Source of the DNA: Couchioplanes caeruleus
Lineage (GTDB): Bacteria; Actinomycetota; Actinomycetes; Mycobacteriales; Micromonosporaceae
Length of the DNA: 64,000 nucleotides
Reading direction: 5' to 3'
Assembly: GCF_003751945.1 (NCBI RefSeq)
Contig: NZ_RJKL01000001.1
Location: forward strand, 4,030,001 to 4,094,000
In this document: piece after piece, positions 56,269-63,402 of the stretch
Layout of the letters: the number at the start of each line of letters is the position of its first letter
Position numbering within the stretch: the first letter of the stretch is position 1
Made by a program: the position numbers and the translations under genes
Notes under the pieces: generated by a model
Databases searched by the model: none
Told to the model about the DNA's origin: nothing
The model's input: only the letters and a program-made list of their open reading frames with translations

Positions 56269-57777
56269 TCAGCTCTTCAGCGACGCGATGACCAACGACG
56301 GGATCCACACCAACGCGTACACCGTCGCCAGCGCCGCACCGGTCGCGCCCGCGTCGGCGCGGAAAGCGGCCAGGTATGCGGCGGCGAGCGCCAGCAGGGT
56401 CGCGCCGTTGAGCGCCCGGATCCGGCGGGCGCCGCGCACCGCCACGGGGCCGCGCCGCCGGTTGGTCTTGGGCGTGACGAACCAGGTCTGTGCCAGGTTC
56501 CGGAAGCCCTTGACGTTCGCGATGGCGTAGGTGTGGACCACGGACAGCGCGATCCAGCAGGCTGCCGGGATGTAGAGCAGACTTATCCAGTCGCGCTTCT
56601 TGACCACGCCCACGACCAGCGGCAGGACGCAGCTCAACAACGCCACCAGCGCGGTCGGGACCAGCGTGTAGGCCACCACGCGCAGCGGCCCGTCGAAGGT
56701 CGGCGTCGCCCCGCCGCGGCCGGCGCCCACCACGGCGGCGACCGCCACCAGCAAGCTCCACAGCACCGACGCCTCCACGCCCAGCGCGGCGGTGAAGTAG
56801 GCGTTCTGCCGCAGCAGGCTGAGCTTGGTCCACAGGTCCAGCTCCGATCGCAGGACCGGAAGAAAATATTCCTTACACGTACGGGCGGAGCCGATCGCCC
56901 ACCGCTCCTGCTGCCGGCGGAACGCCTGGTAGTTGGGCGGCACCTCGCCCACGTTGGCCACCTCCTCCAGGTAGACCCCGCGGTAGCCGGCCAGGTAGAA
57001 CCGGTTGGACAGGTCGATGTCCTCGGTGAGGTGCCCGGCCTGGAAGCCGCCGACGGCGTACAGCGCGCTCAGGTCGAACAGGGCGCAGCAGCCGGAGAAG
57101 AGGATCATCTGACCGAGCTGCTGGCGGCCCGCCAGGTCCACCAGGTAGCAGGCCTCCTCGTTGATGGCCAGGCAACGCTGGAAGTGGTCCCTGCGGCCGT
57201 AGTGGTACAGGCGTTTGGCCTGCACATACGCGGTGGCCGGGTCGGCCTCGATGACCTCCAGGCAGCGCTCGAGCGCGTCGGCCTGCGGGCGCCAGTCCGC
57301 GTCCAGCAGGTACATGTAGTCGAAGCCGCGTCCGCGCAGGTAGCCCTCGAGGGTCTTGAGGTTGCCCGCCTTGAAGCCGGCGTTGTGGAAGCGGTGGAAC
57401 AGGACGAACCCGTCCGACTCCCACAGTTCGACGTCGGTGTCGTTGTATCGGGCGCCGGGCACCCGTACGCAATCCCGCTCGGTGGCCAACCGGCGCAGCA
57501 GCGCGACGGTCTCGGGGTCCTTCGAGTCGTCACCGACGACGATGGTCTTGTGCGGAAAGGTCAGCCGCTCGCACGCCGCCACGGTGTCGGCGATCACCTT
57601 GCGCTCGTTGAAGGAGACGATGACGACCGCGACCCGCGCATCGGTACGCAGCGGCACCGTTCGCGGCCGGCGACGCAGCAGCGCACCCGCGGCGTACGCG
57701 TAGTTGTACGCGGCGAAGAACGCGAAGTAGAGCGACAGCAGGACGGGCACCGGAAGCCACAACAGTTCGACGACCAC
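56269..57777 (-). CDS. membrane family 2 glycosyltransferase (processive type)
   Basis: A 502-residue protein: an N-terminal membrane helix (about 5-30), a GT-A domain (about 45-300) with VVGDDSKDP, LLDADWRPQ, HLTEDIDLS and QQERWAIG, the D, DxD, TED and QxxRW set of processive beta-glycosyltransferases, and four or more C-terminal helices (about 325-495). It should polymerise and export a beta-linked polysaccharide such as a cellulose-, curdlan- or hyaluronan-like polymer. No glycanase, PilZ or partner subunit is adjacent. GTG 57777. Confidence 0.9.
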   Translation of the reverse strand: MVVELLWLPVPVLLSLYFAFFAAYNYAYAAGALLRRRPRTVPLRTDARVAVVIVSFNERKVIADTVAACERLTFPHKTIVVGDDSKDPETVALLRRLATERDCVRVPGARYNDTDVELWESDGFVLFHRFHNAGFKAGNLKTLEGYLRGRGFDYMYLLDADWRPQADALERCLEVIEADPATAYVQAKRLYHYGRRDHFQRCLAINEEACYLVDLAGRQQLGQMILFSGCCALFDLSALYAVGGFQAGHLTEDIDLSNRFYLAGYRGVYLEEVANVGEVPPNYQAFRRQQERWAIGSARTCKEYFLPVLRSELDLWTKLSLLRQNAYFTAALGVEASVLWSLLVAVAAVVGAGRGGATPTFDGPLRVVAYTLVPTALVALLSCVLPLVVGVVKKRDWISLLYIPAACWIALSVVHTYAIANVKGFRNLAQTWFVTPKTNRRRGPVAVRGARRIRALNGATLLALAAAYLAAFRADAGATGAALATVYALVWIPSLVIASLKS

Positions 57778-57820
57778 GTGGCTCGACGCTAGTACCGCAA
57801 TGTTTCACCTTTCGGCGGCT

Positions 57821-57873
57821 GCCGCCGCGTCCCGAGCGCCGAGCCCGGGACGCGGCGCTCGGGACGCGGCGGC
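57821..57873 (-). terminator. 21-bp perfect inverted-repeat terminator
   Basis: Arms 57821-57841 and 57853-57873 are perfectly complementary over 21 bp around an 11-nt loop. It starts 3 nt after the DUF1508 gene stop, on that gene's strand, and separates it from the glycosyltransferase gene. No U-tract follows. Confidence 0.85.
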
Positions 57874-57875
57874 GA

Positions 57876-58052
57876 CTAGGTGGTCTGGTCGTCCACGGTC
57901 GCCGAGCCGGTGCTCCGCTTGATCGATTCGATGGTGTCCATTGCGGACGTCTTGCGGGTGTAGGCCTCGCTCGTGGCCACGACCTGACCGTTGTCCGCGA
58001 CAAGATTGAAACGGACCTGTCCATTGCTGGTGTTCTTCAAGACGAACTTCAC
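57876..58052 (-). CDS. DUF1508 (YegP-type) small protein
   Basis: A 58-residue protein VKFVLKNTSNGQVRFNLVA..., one copy of the YegP/DUF1508 repeat with the ATSEAYTRKTSAMDTIES core. Bacterial members are small, often stress-induced, of unknown biochemical role. GTG 58052 lies 8 nt after GGAGG; the in-frame GTG 58061 would overlap that site. A GGGTAC 24 nt upstream suggests a stress sigma factor. Confidence 0.88.
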   Translation of the reverse strand: MKFVLKNTSNGQVRFNLVADNGQVVATSEAYTRKTSAMDTIESIKRSTGSATVDDQTT

Positions 58053-58075
58053 GTCGCTCACCTCCCGCGCCTGCT

Positions 58076-58102
58076 GTACCCGATCGCGCCTGGAACCGAA
58101 CC
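58076..58102 (-). promoter_or_regulatory. sigma-B-like promoter of the DUF1508 gene
   Basis: On the minus strand GGTT (58102-58099), 17-bp spacer, GGGTAC (58081-58076). The -10 matches the sigma-B consensus GGGTAC/T; the spacer is one base longer than the usual 14-16. Confidence 0.45.
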
Positions 58103-58130
58103 TGGACAGCGCACAGTTGAATGACAAGCC

Positions 58131-58838
58131 ATGAACTTTGCGTCCCTGCGGGGCCCGCTCCGCGCCGTCCGGGAGTATCCGCGCCGCGCGCCTTTGACCT
58201 TTGGCTATGTCTGTCTGCTCCTGGTCGGTTACCCCTGGGTCTACTACGGGCTGTCCGACGATCGGTCGACCACCCTGTTGGGCTACGTCAGCACCAACCT
58301 GGACAACCTGCGGGACCATCCGGTGACGGCGATGCTCGGCAGCGTGCTGTTCATCCAGACCACGCTCTCGGATGTCGCCTCCCTCGAGTTCGTGGGCAGC
58401 CTGATCACCGTCGGCCTGGGGATCTGCGGCTTCCTGGCCTGGGCGGAGCGCCGGTGGGGAAAGGCGCGCGCCGCGGCCGTGTTCCTCGGCGGGCACGTCG
58501 TCGCCACTCTGCTCACCGCCGTGGTCATCACCGTCGGACTGCGGAACGGCTGGTATCCGGAGGCAGTGCGACAGGCCTCGGACTACGGGATCAGCTACGG
58601 CGCCCAGACCGTGCTGGCGCTCGGCACGCTCGCCCTGCCCCGCTGGGGCCGCCTCCACTGGGCGGTCTTCGTGCTCGGCTGGGCGCTCGGCGGTGCCGAA
58701 TGGGACGGATCGGTGCCGGACTTCGCCACCGTCGGCCATCTCATCGCGGCGGTCCTGGGCTTCGCACTGGCGGCCGTCCTGGCGTTCCGACGGTCGCGGG
58801 ATCAGGTCGCCGCGACCCCGTCCGAGCAGGTTCATTGA
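58131..58838 (+). CDS. rhomboid-like intramembrane protease
   Basis: A 235-residue protein with about six membrane helices. DYGISYGAQT (near 163-172) holds the candidate catalytic serine and VGHLIAAVLGF (near 203-213) the histidine; GHVVATLLT fits the mid-protein helix with a conserved His. This is a rhomboid-like actinobacterial family whose proteolysis is not proved, as the usual GxSG reads GISYG here. ATG 58131 lacks a clear ribosome site. Its stop is 7 bp before a tandem-repeat array. Confidence 0.78.
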   Translation: MNFASLRGPLRAVREYPRRAPLTFGYVCLLLVGYPWVYYGLSDDRSTTLLGYVSTNLDNLRDHPVTAMLGSVLFIQTTLSDVASLEFVGSLITVGLGICGFLAWAERRWGKARAAAVFLGGHVVATLLTAVVITVGLRNGWYPEAVRQASDYGISYGAQTVLALGTLALPRWGRLHWAVFVLGWALGGAEWDGSVPDFATVGHLIAAVLGFALAAVLAFRRSRDQVAATPSEQVH

Positions 58839-58844
58839 CGGAGT

Positions 58845-58953
58845 GCATAGCCGTTTCACGGGGCAGAGGGCGTAGCCGTTTCACGGGGCAGAGGGCGTAG
58901 CCGTTTCACGGGGCAGAGTGCGTAGCCGTTTCACGGGCGGAGGGCGTAGCCGG
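58845..58953 (-). repeat. 25-bp tandem repeats copied from the end of the HxlR-type gene
   Basis: Four 25-bp units (58845, 58870, 58895, 58920) plus a partial fifth at 58945 share the plus-strand core GCGTAGCCGTTTCACGGG. On the minus strand the unit equals the last codons of the HxlR-type gene (Gly-Tyr-Ala-Leu-x-Pro) with its TGA and two to four bases beyond. The copy farthest from the gene is the most diverged. Confidence 0.92.
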
Positions 58954-59590
58954 AGAACCAGGTGGGAAAGGCCCTGCGAAGGGTCGCCGGACCGGCGAGC
59001 CGGACGTCTTCCGCGCGCAAGAGTTGTCCCCACTGCCGCTCCCCGAGCCAGAAGCGGGTCAACGCCTCCAGGTCCGCATCGACGTGCAGGGCGACCGGAT
59101 GCCCGCCGCTGTCCGTGCACAGCGTGACGTCGGGCCGTCGGGCGTGCAGGTAGTACGGCCCTTCCGGCCGTACCCGGAAGGTCAACTGAACCACCGTCAG
59201 CGCCGTCGGCAATCGGTCCGGATGCAGCCGGCGCCGCAGGTCCCACACCAGCATCTCGGGATCCAGGTGCTCCGGCTGCAGGCCGCGCCGGTCCCATTCG
59301 TACGCCCATGCGCCCAGCTCCCGCAGCACCGGCTCCAGCGCCCGCCCGGCCGGGGTCAGCGCGTACGCCGGACCGCCGGCCCCCGCCGTACGCAGAACGA
59401 GCCCGGCGCGCTCCAACTCCCGCAGCCGCTGCGTGAGCATCGTCCGGGAGATCCGCGGCAGCCCTCGCTGAAGCTCCGAGAACCGCCCGGCGCCGAGCAG
59501 CAACTCGCGCACCACCAGCAGCGTCCAGCGTTCCCCGAGCACCTCCAACGCCCGGGCGACGGCGCAGAACTGCCCATAACCGGCTCCCAC
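58931..59590 (-). CDS. HxlR-family winged-helix regulator with SCP2-like C-terminus
   Basis: A 219-residue protein: HxlR winged helix (about 8-100, FCAVARALEVLGERWTLLVVRELL, SRTMLTQRLRELERAGLV) plus a C-terminal domain (about 120-215) with RPEGPYYLHARRPDVTLCTD, reminiscent of sterol-carrier-like ligand domains found in longer HxlR proteins. GTG 59590 has no Shine-Dalgarno; TAGCAT lies 7 nt before it, so the mRNA is probably leaderless. Divergent from the thioesterase gene, with a 17-bp palindrome between them that is its likely operator. Confidence 0.87.
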   Translation of the reverse strand: MGAGYGQFCAVARALEVLGERWTLLVVRELLLGAGRFSELQRGLPRISRTMLTQRLRELERAGLVLRTAGAGGPAYALTPAGRALEPVLRELGAWAYEWDRRGLQPEHLDPEMLVWDLRRRLHPDRLPTALTVVQLTFRVRPEGPYYLHARRPDVTLCTDSGGHPVALHVDADLEALTRFWLGERQWGQLLRAEDVRLAGPATLRRAFPTWFSGYALRP

Positions 59591-59602
59591 GCCGCCGATG
59601 CT

Positions 59603-59619
59603 AGTACGGAATCCGTACT
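59603..59619. promoter_or_regulatory. 17-bp perfect palindrome between divergent leaderless promoters
   Basis: AGTACGGA-A-TCCGTACT. The minus-strand -10 TAGCAT (59603-59598) touches its edge, and the plus-strand promoter (-35 CTGGAT near 59618-59623, -10 TAGCGT at 59641-59646) begins at its other edge. A dimeric HxlR protein bound here would block both. Confidence 0.8.
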
Positions 59620-59653
59620 GGATCACCGCGCCGACGCGGTTAGCGTCGGCGGC

Positions 59654-60094
59654 ATGACCACGACACCCGCCGCCCGCACGGGCGAGGAGTTCCTGAAGGC
59701 CATCATCGCCGGCGAGGTGCCACCGCCGCCGATCACGGCAACCCTGCGCTTCGGCCTCGTCGAGGTGGGCCCCGGCAGGGCGGTCTTCGAGGGCGACGCG
59801 GGCGAGTTCGTCCACAACCCCATGGGCACCGTACACGGCGGCTACCTGGCAACCCTGCTCGACTCGGCCCTCGGCAGCGCCGTCCTCAGCCGGCTGCCCG
59901 CGGGAAGCGGCTACACGACGGTGCAGCTCAACATCCACCTGGTCCGAGGCCTCACGGCCGGACGGCTGCGAGCGGAGGCACACGCCGTCCACGTCGGCCG
60001 CACCACCGCAACCGCCGAGGCCCGCGTGATCGGCGCAACGGACGGCAAGCTCTACGCCCACGCCACCACAACCTGCGCCATCCTCCCCGCCTGA
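59654..60094 (+). CDS. PaaI-type hotdog thioesterase
   Basis: A 146-residue hotdog-fold thioesterase with NPMGTVHGGYLATLLDSALG (about 56-75), the PaaI/4HBT-II motif that positions the acyl-CoA thioester, and TVQLNIHLVRGL. It hydrolyses an aryl- or acyl-CoA. ATG 59654 directly follows TAGCGT-CGGCGGC, with no ribosome site, so the transcript is probably leaderless. Divergent from the HxlR-type regulator, its likely repressor. Confidence 0.88.
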   Translation: MTTTPAARTGEEFLKAIIAGEVPPPPITATLRFGLVEVGPGRAVFEGDAGEFVHNPMGTVHGGYLATLLDSALGSAVLSRLPAGSGYTTVQLNIHLVRGLTAGRLRAEAHAVHVGRTTATAEARVIGATDGKLYAHATTTCAILPA

Positions 60095-60106
60095 CCGGAG
60101 CGATAC

Positions 60107-60143
60107 GACGCCGCCGTCACCTTTCGCAGGTGACGGCGGCGTC
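60107..60143. terminator. bidirectional hairpin terminator
   Basis: Perfect 16-bp arms (60107-60122 and 60128-60143; core GCCGCCGTCACCT) around TTCGC, between the convergent thioesterase and PRC-barrel genes. Confidence 0.85.
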
Positions 60144-60164
60144 CAGCGACCTCTGCGGTGCGGG

Positions 60165-60587
60165 TTACTGCACTGGTGGCCTGTCGCGGTAGCTGCCGGT
60201 GTAGTAGGTGCCCACCTGCTCGCGATACTCCGGCGTGTCGAAGGTGTCCTTGTCGTACTCGGGCGAATCCTTGATCTGGTCCTTGGTGCGGTCGACGAAC
60301 ACCTTGCGGTCGGCGTGGTCGATCCGCTGCACCGTGCCGGCCGGCAGCAGAACCTTGCGGCCGAAGATCCAAGGCCCGGTGTCCACGACCAGGTAGGCGC
60401 TGCCCACGTCGTAGGTGGCCTCGTCGATCTTGCCGATGCTGCCGTCGGTGGCCTCGACATGGAAGCCGGTCAGGTCCGTCCCGGCCCGCTCGTCCGCGCT
60501 GCCGCTGTCGGCGTCGAAGGTGCGCTCACCGCCGCCCGGAAGGGTGGGGTCACGCCACGACCACGGCTCGAACACGAAGGGCTGCAT
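60165..60587 (-). CDS. PRC-barrel domain protein
   Basis: A 140-residue protein with a PRC-barrel (about 38-95: TDLTGFHVEATDGSIGKIDE, then YLVVDTGPWIFGRKVLLPAG) and a charged C-terminus (DRTKDQIKDSPEYDK, TYYTGSYRDRP). PRC-barrel proteins of this type are often stress-induced; the binding partner is unknown. ATG 60587 follows GAGGAG at 7 nt. A GGTT-N15-GGGTAC element 47 nt upstream points to sigma-B-type control. Confidence 0.88.
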   Translation of the reverse strand: MQPFVFEPWSWRDPTLPGGGERTFDADSGSADERAGTDLTGFHVEATDGSIGKIDEATYDVGSAYLVVDTGPWIFGRKVLLPAGTVQRIDHADRKVFVDRTKDQIKDSPEYDKDTFDTPEYREQVGTYYTGSYRDRPPVQ

Positions 60588-60633
60588 CACAGACTCCTCA
60601 ATCGTCGTCGATGAATGTCCCCGTCCTTGTCGT

Positions 60634-60658
60634 GTACCCCTGCCGGACGGGCCGAACC
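60634..60658 (-). promoter_or_regulatory. sigma-B-like promoter of the PRC-barrel gene
   Basis: On the minus strand GGTT (60658-60655), 15-bp spacer, GGGTAC (60639-60634), a match to the Streptomyces sigma-B consensus GNNT-N14-16-GGGTAC/T. Confidence 0.6.
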
Positions 60659-60784
60659 GCGACCGGACTTCGGATGGTGCACGCGCGGACCCGAAGGCGT
60701 GAATGAACGCATTAGTCACGTTAGCCGGGTTCGACGGCCGGGCAAGCACGCGGCTACGACGGCATGCAGACCAGGAGGAACGAC

Positions 60785-61105
60785 ATGAAGACCAACCACA
60801 TCGCCGAGACGGTGCCGAGTTCGTACGCCACCTCCGGGGTTCCGGACGCCGATACCCCCAGCCGCCTCGGCGGCACCCTGTCGAGCCTCAAGAGCAGGTC
60901 GGTCTCCGGCGCTTCCCGCGTACGGGAGTCAGCGCCGCGGCGGGCCCGACAAGCGCAACAAGCCGTCCGCAGTCGTCCCGCGACGGCGGCGGCGACGGCC
61001 CTGGCCGCCGTTGCCGCCGTGGCCGCGGTCTTCATCGGCCGTCGCCGGGCGTCGAAGGCTCGCGTGGCGCGAAGCCGCCGGCTGGCCGGGTTCCTGCGCC
61101 GCTGA
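60785..61105 (+). CDS. small single-span membrane protein
   Basis: A 106-residue protein: polar N-terminal half with many Arg/Ser/Gln, one Ala/Val membrane helix (about 66-84, ATAAATALAAVAAVAAVFIG) and a strongly basic tail (RRRASKARVARSRR). No domain recognised. ATG 60785 is 7 nt after AGGAGG, a strong site. Basic-flanked single-span proteins like this occur widely in actinobacteria without known function. It lies upstream of the FadH operon but has its own ribosome site and ends before that operon's promoter. Confidence 0.75.
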   Translation: MKTNHIAETVPSSYATSGVPDADTPSRLGGTLSSLKSRSVSGASRVRESAPRRARQAQQAVRSRPATAAATALAAVAAVAAVFIGRRRASKARVARSRRLAGFLRR

Positions 61106-61120
61106 CCCGGCGCCGAGCTC

Positions 61121-61159
61121 ACTATGCAACCTGTTGCATAGGTGATTAGTTGTATATGC
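61121..61159 (+). promoter_or_regulatory. promoter with 20-bp operator palindrome before fadH
   Basis: CTATGCAAC-CT-GTTGCATAG (61121-61140) is a perfect palindrome with 9-bp arms. It covers a -35 (TGTTGC, 61131-61136); the -10 is TATGCT (61154-61159), 17 bp on. A dimeric repressor (TetR or MarR type, not encoded in view) should bind here. Confidence 0.75.
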
Positions 61160-61199
61160 TGCCCCCGTCCCGCGAGCCCGAGGCGAGGAGGCAGACGAC

Positions 61200-63257
61200 G
61201 TGAGCGCGTCCCCCGTACGGCCTGAGAGCCGGTATCCGACCCTGCTGAGCCCGCTGGATCTCGGTCACACGGTGCTGCGCAACCGCGTGGTGATGGGATC
61301 GATGCACACGAAGCTGGAGGACCGGGCTCGGGACCTGCCGAAGCTCGCCGCGTTCTTCGCCGAGCGCGCGCAGGGCGGGGTCGCCCTCATGGTCACCGGC
61401 GGGTTTGCGCCGACGTGGCGGGGTTGGCTGGCGCCGTTCGGCAGCGTGATGACGTCGCCCGGGCACGCGCGCGCCCACCGGGTGGTGACCGACGCCGTAC
61501 ACCGTCACGACGGGAAGATCCTCCTGCAGGTGCTGCACGCCGGGCGGTACTCGTACCACCCGTTCAGCACCGGCGCGTCGCGGCGCAAGTCGCCGATCAC
61601 ACCGTTCCGGCCGCGGGCCATGAGCACGCGGGAGGTCGACCGTACGGCGACCGCGTTCGCGCGGGCCGCGAGCCTGGCCCGGCAGGCGGGGTACGACGGC
61701 GTCGAGATCATGGGCTCGGAGGGGTACCTGATCAATCAGTTCCTCGCCGTCCGGACGAACGACCGCACCGACAAGTGGGGCGGAAGCGCAACCAAGCGGA
61801 TGAACTTCCCCTGGGAGATCGTCCGGCGGACCCGGGACCTGGTCGGCGACGACTTCATCGTGCAGTACCGGATCAGTCTCCTGGACCTCGTCGACGACGC
61901 CCAGTCCTGGGAGGAGACCGTCGAGCTCGCGCGCGGGCTGCAGGAGCGTGGCGTGTCGATCCTCAACACCGGGATCGGGTGGCACGAGGCCCGGGTGCCG
62001 ACCATCGTCACCTCGGTGCCGCCGGCCGCCTTCGCGTGGGTCACCGGCAAGCTGCGCCGCGAGGTGTCCGTACCGGTGATCGCCTCCAACCGCATCAACC
62101 GGCCCGAGATCGCCGAGCAGGTGCTCGCCGCCGGTGACGCCGACCTGATCTCGATGGCCCGGCCGCTGCTGGCCGACCCCGAGTTCGTGAACAAGGCGGC
62201 GGAGGGCCGGGACCGGGAGATCATCACCTGCATCGCCTGCAACCAGGCGTGCCTCGACCACACCTTCCGGAACAAGCGCGCCACCTGCATGCTCAACCCG
62301 CGGGCCGGGTACGAGACGGAGCTCGTGCTCGCACCGACCCGGACCACGAAGCGCATCGCGGTGGTCGGAGCCGGTCCCGCCGGCCTGGCGGCGGCGGTCG
62401 AGCTCGCCGGCCGCGGCCACCGCGTCGAACTCTTCGAGGCCTCGGACCGGATCGGCGGACAGTTCCGTCTGGCCGCGCGAATCCCCGGCAAGGAGGACTT
62501 CGCCCACACGCTCGCCTACTACGAGCACATGATCGAGGTCCGGGGCGTCACCCTCCATCTGGGCGTACGCGCCTCCGCGGCGGACCTGACCGGTTTCGAC
62601 GAGGTGATCGTGGCGACCGGGGTGACTCCCCGGGTGCCGAGCATCCCCGGCACGACGCATCCGAAGGTCCTCACCTATCAGCAGGTGATCTCCGACCGGG
62701 CCGCCGTGGGCGACCGCGTCGCCGTCATCGGCGCCGGCGGGATCGGGTTCGACGTCGCGGAGTTCCTGCTGCACGAGCCGGGCGAGCCGGCTGAGGAGTG
62801 GATGCGACGCTGGGGCGTCACCGATCCGGCGTTGCAGCGAGGCGGCCTCACCACCAAGACGGTGGCGCCTCCCCGCCGCGAGGTCCACCTGCTGCAGCGC
62901 AAATCCACATCGCTGGGCAAGGGGCTCGGCAAGACCACCGGCTGGGTGCACCGCGCCACTCTGCAGGACTCCGGTGTGACCATGCTGCGAGGGGTGGAGT
63001 ACGTCCGCATCGACGACGACGGCCTGCACATCACCGTGCCGCAAGACGCCCGCGATCCGAAGTCCCCGCGCGAGGCCCGGATCCTTGCCGTCGACACGGT
63101 CGTGATCTGCGCCGGCCAGGAGTCGGTCCGCGACCTCGTCGAGCCGCTCACCGGGCAGGGCGTGTCCGTCCACGTCATCGGCGGCGCCGACGTCGCCGCC
63201 GAGCTGGACGCAAAGCGCGCGATCAAGCAGGCGACCGAGCTCGCCGCCCGGCTCTGA
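61200..63257 (+). CDS. fadH: 2,4-dienoyl-CoA reductase-like FMN/Fe-S/FAD oxidoreductase
   Basis: A 685-residue protein of the old yellow enzyme / FadH class: an FMN-binding TIM barrel (about 10-340), a [4Fe-4S] site CIACNQACLDHTF plus CML near 345-370, then two dinucleotide folds, AVVGAGPAGLAAA (FAD, near 385) and VAVIGAGGIGFDV (NADPH, near 508). It should reduce 2,4-dienoyl-CoA esters or another enoate. GAGGAGG lies 9 nt before GTG 61200. The next gene is an enoyl-CoA hydratase, so the operon fits fatty-acid or related acyl-CoA breakdown. Its 3' end is amplified into a tandem array. Confidence 0.9.
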   Translation: MSASPVRPESRYPTLLSPLDLGHTVLRNRVVMGSMHTKLEDRARDLPKLAAFFAERAQGGVALMVTGGFAPTWRGWLAPFGSVMTSPGHARAHRVVTDAVHRHDGKILLQVLHAGRYSYHPFSTGASRRKSPITPFRPRAMSTREVDRTATAFARAASLARQAGYDGVEIMGSEGYLINQFLAVRTNDRTDKWGGSATKRMNFPWEIVRRTRDLVGDDFIVQYRISLLDLVDDAQSWEETVELARGLQERGVSILNTGIGWHEARVPTIVTSVPPAAFAWVTGKLRREVSVPVIASNRINRPEIAEQVLAAGDADLISMARPLLADPEFVNKAAEGRDREIITCIACNQACLDHTFRNKRATCMLNPRAGYETELVLAPTRTTKRIAVVGAGPAGLAAAVELAGRGHRVELFEASDRIGGQFRLAARIPGKEDFAHTLAYYEHMIEVRGVTLHLGVRASAADLTGFDEVIVATGVTPRVPSIPGTTHPKVLTYQQVISDRAAVGDRVAVIGAGGIGFDVAEFLLHEPGEPAEEWMRRWGVTDPALQRGGLTTKTVAPPRREVHLLQRKSTSLGKGLGKTTGWVHRATLQDSGVTMLRGVEYVRIDDDGLHITVPQDARDPKSPREARILAVDTVVICAGQESVRDLVEPLTGQGVSVHVIGGADVAAELDAKRAIKQATELAARL

Positions 63258-63390
63258 CCACACCTCGCCGCCGCCCGGCTCTGACCACACCTCGCCGCCG
63301 CCGTGCTCTGACCACGCCTCGCCGTCCGGCTCCGACCACGCCTCGCCGCACCCGCTCTGACCACGACTCGCCGTCCGGCTCTGACCACGA
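63240..63390 (+). repeat. 24-27-bp tandem repeats copied from the end of fadH
   Basis: Six units (starts 63240, 63264, 63291, 63318, 63342, 63367; lengths 24, 27, 27, 24, 25, 24). The first is the end of fadH with its TGA; the rest repeat CTCGCCG...GGCTCTGACCACRM. All but the fourth keep CTCTGACC with the stop triplet. The last unit ends exactly at the GGAG ribosome site of the next gene. Confidence 0.92.
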
Positions 63391-63402
63391 GGAGCGCATT
63401 CA

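Noticed and set aside
58845..58953. CRISPR array
   Set aside because: The units are contiguous with no spacers and derive from a gene end; no cas genes are near.
63240..63390. CRISPR or intergenic mobile repeat
   Set aside because: Units are head-to-tail without spacers and match the fadH 3' end.
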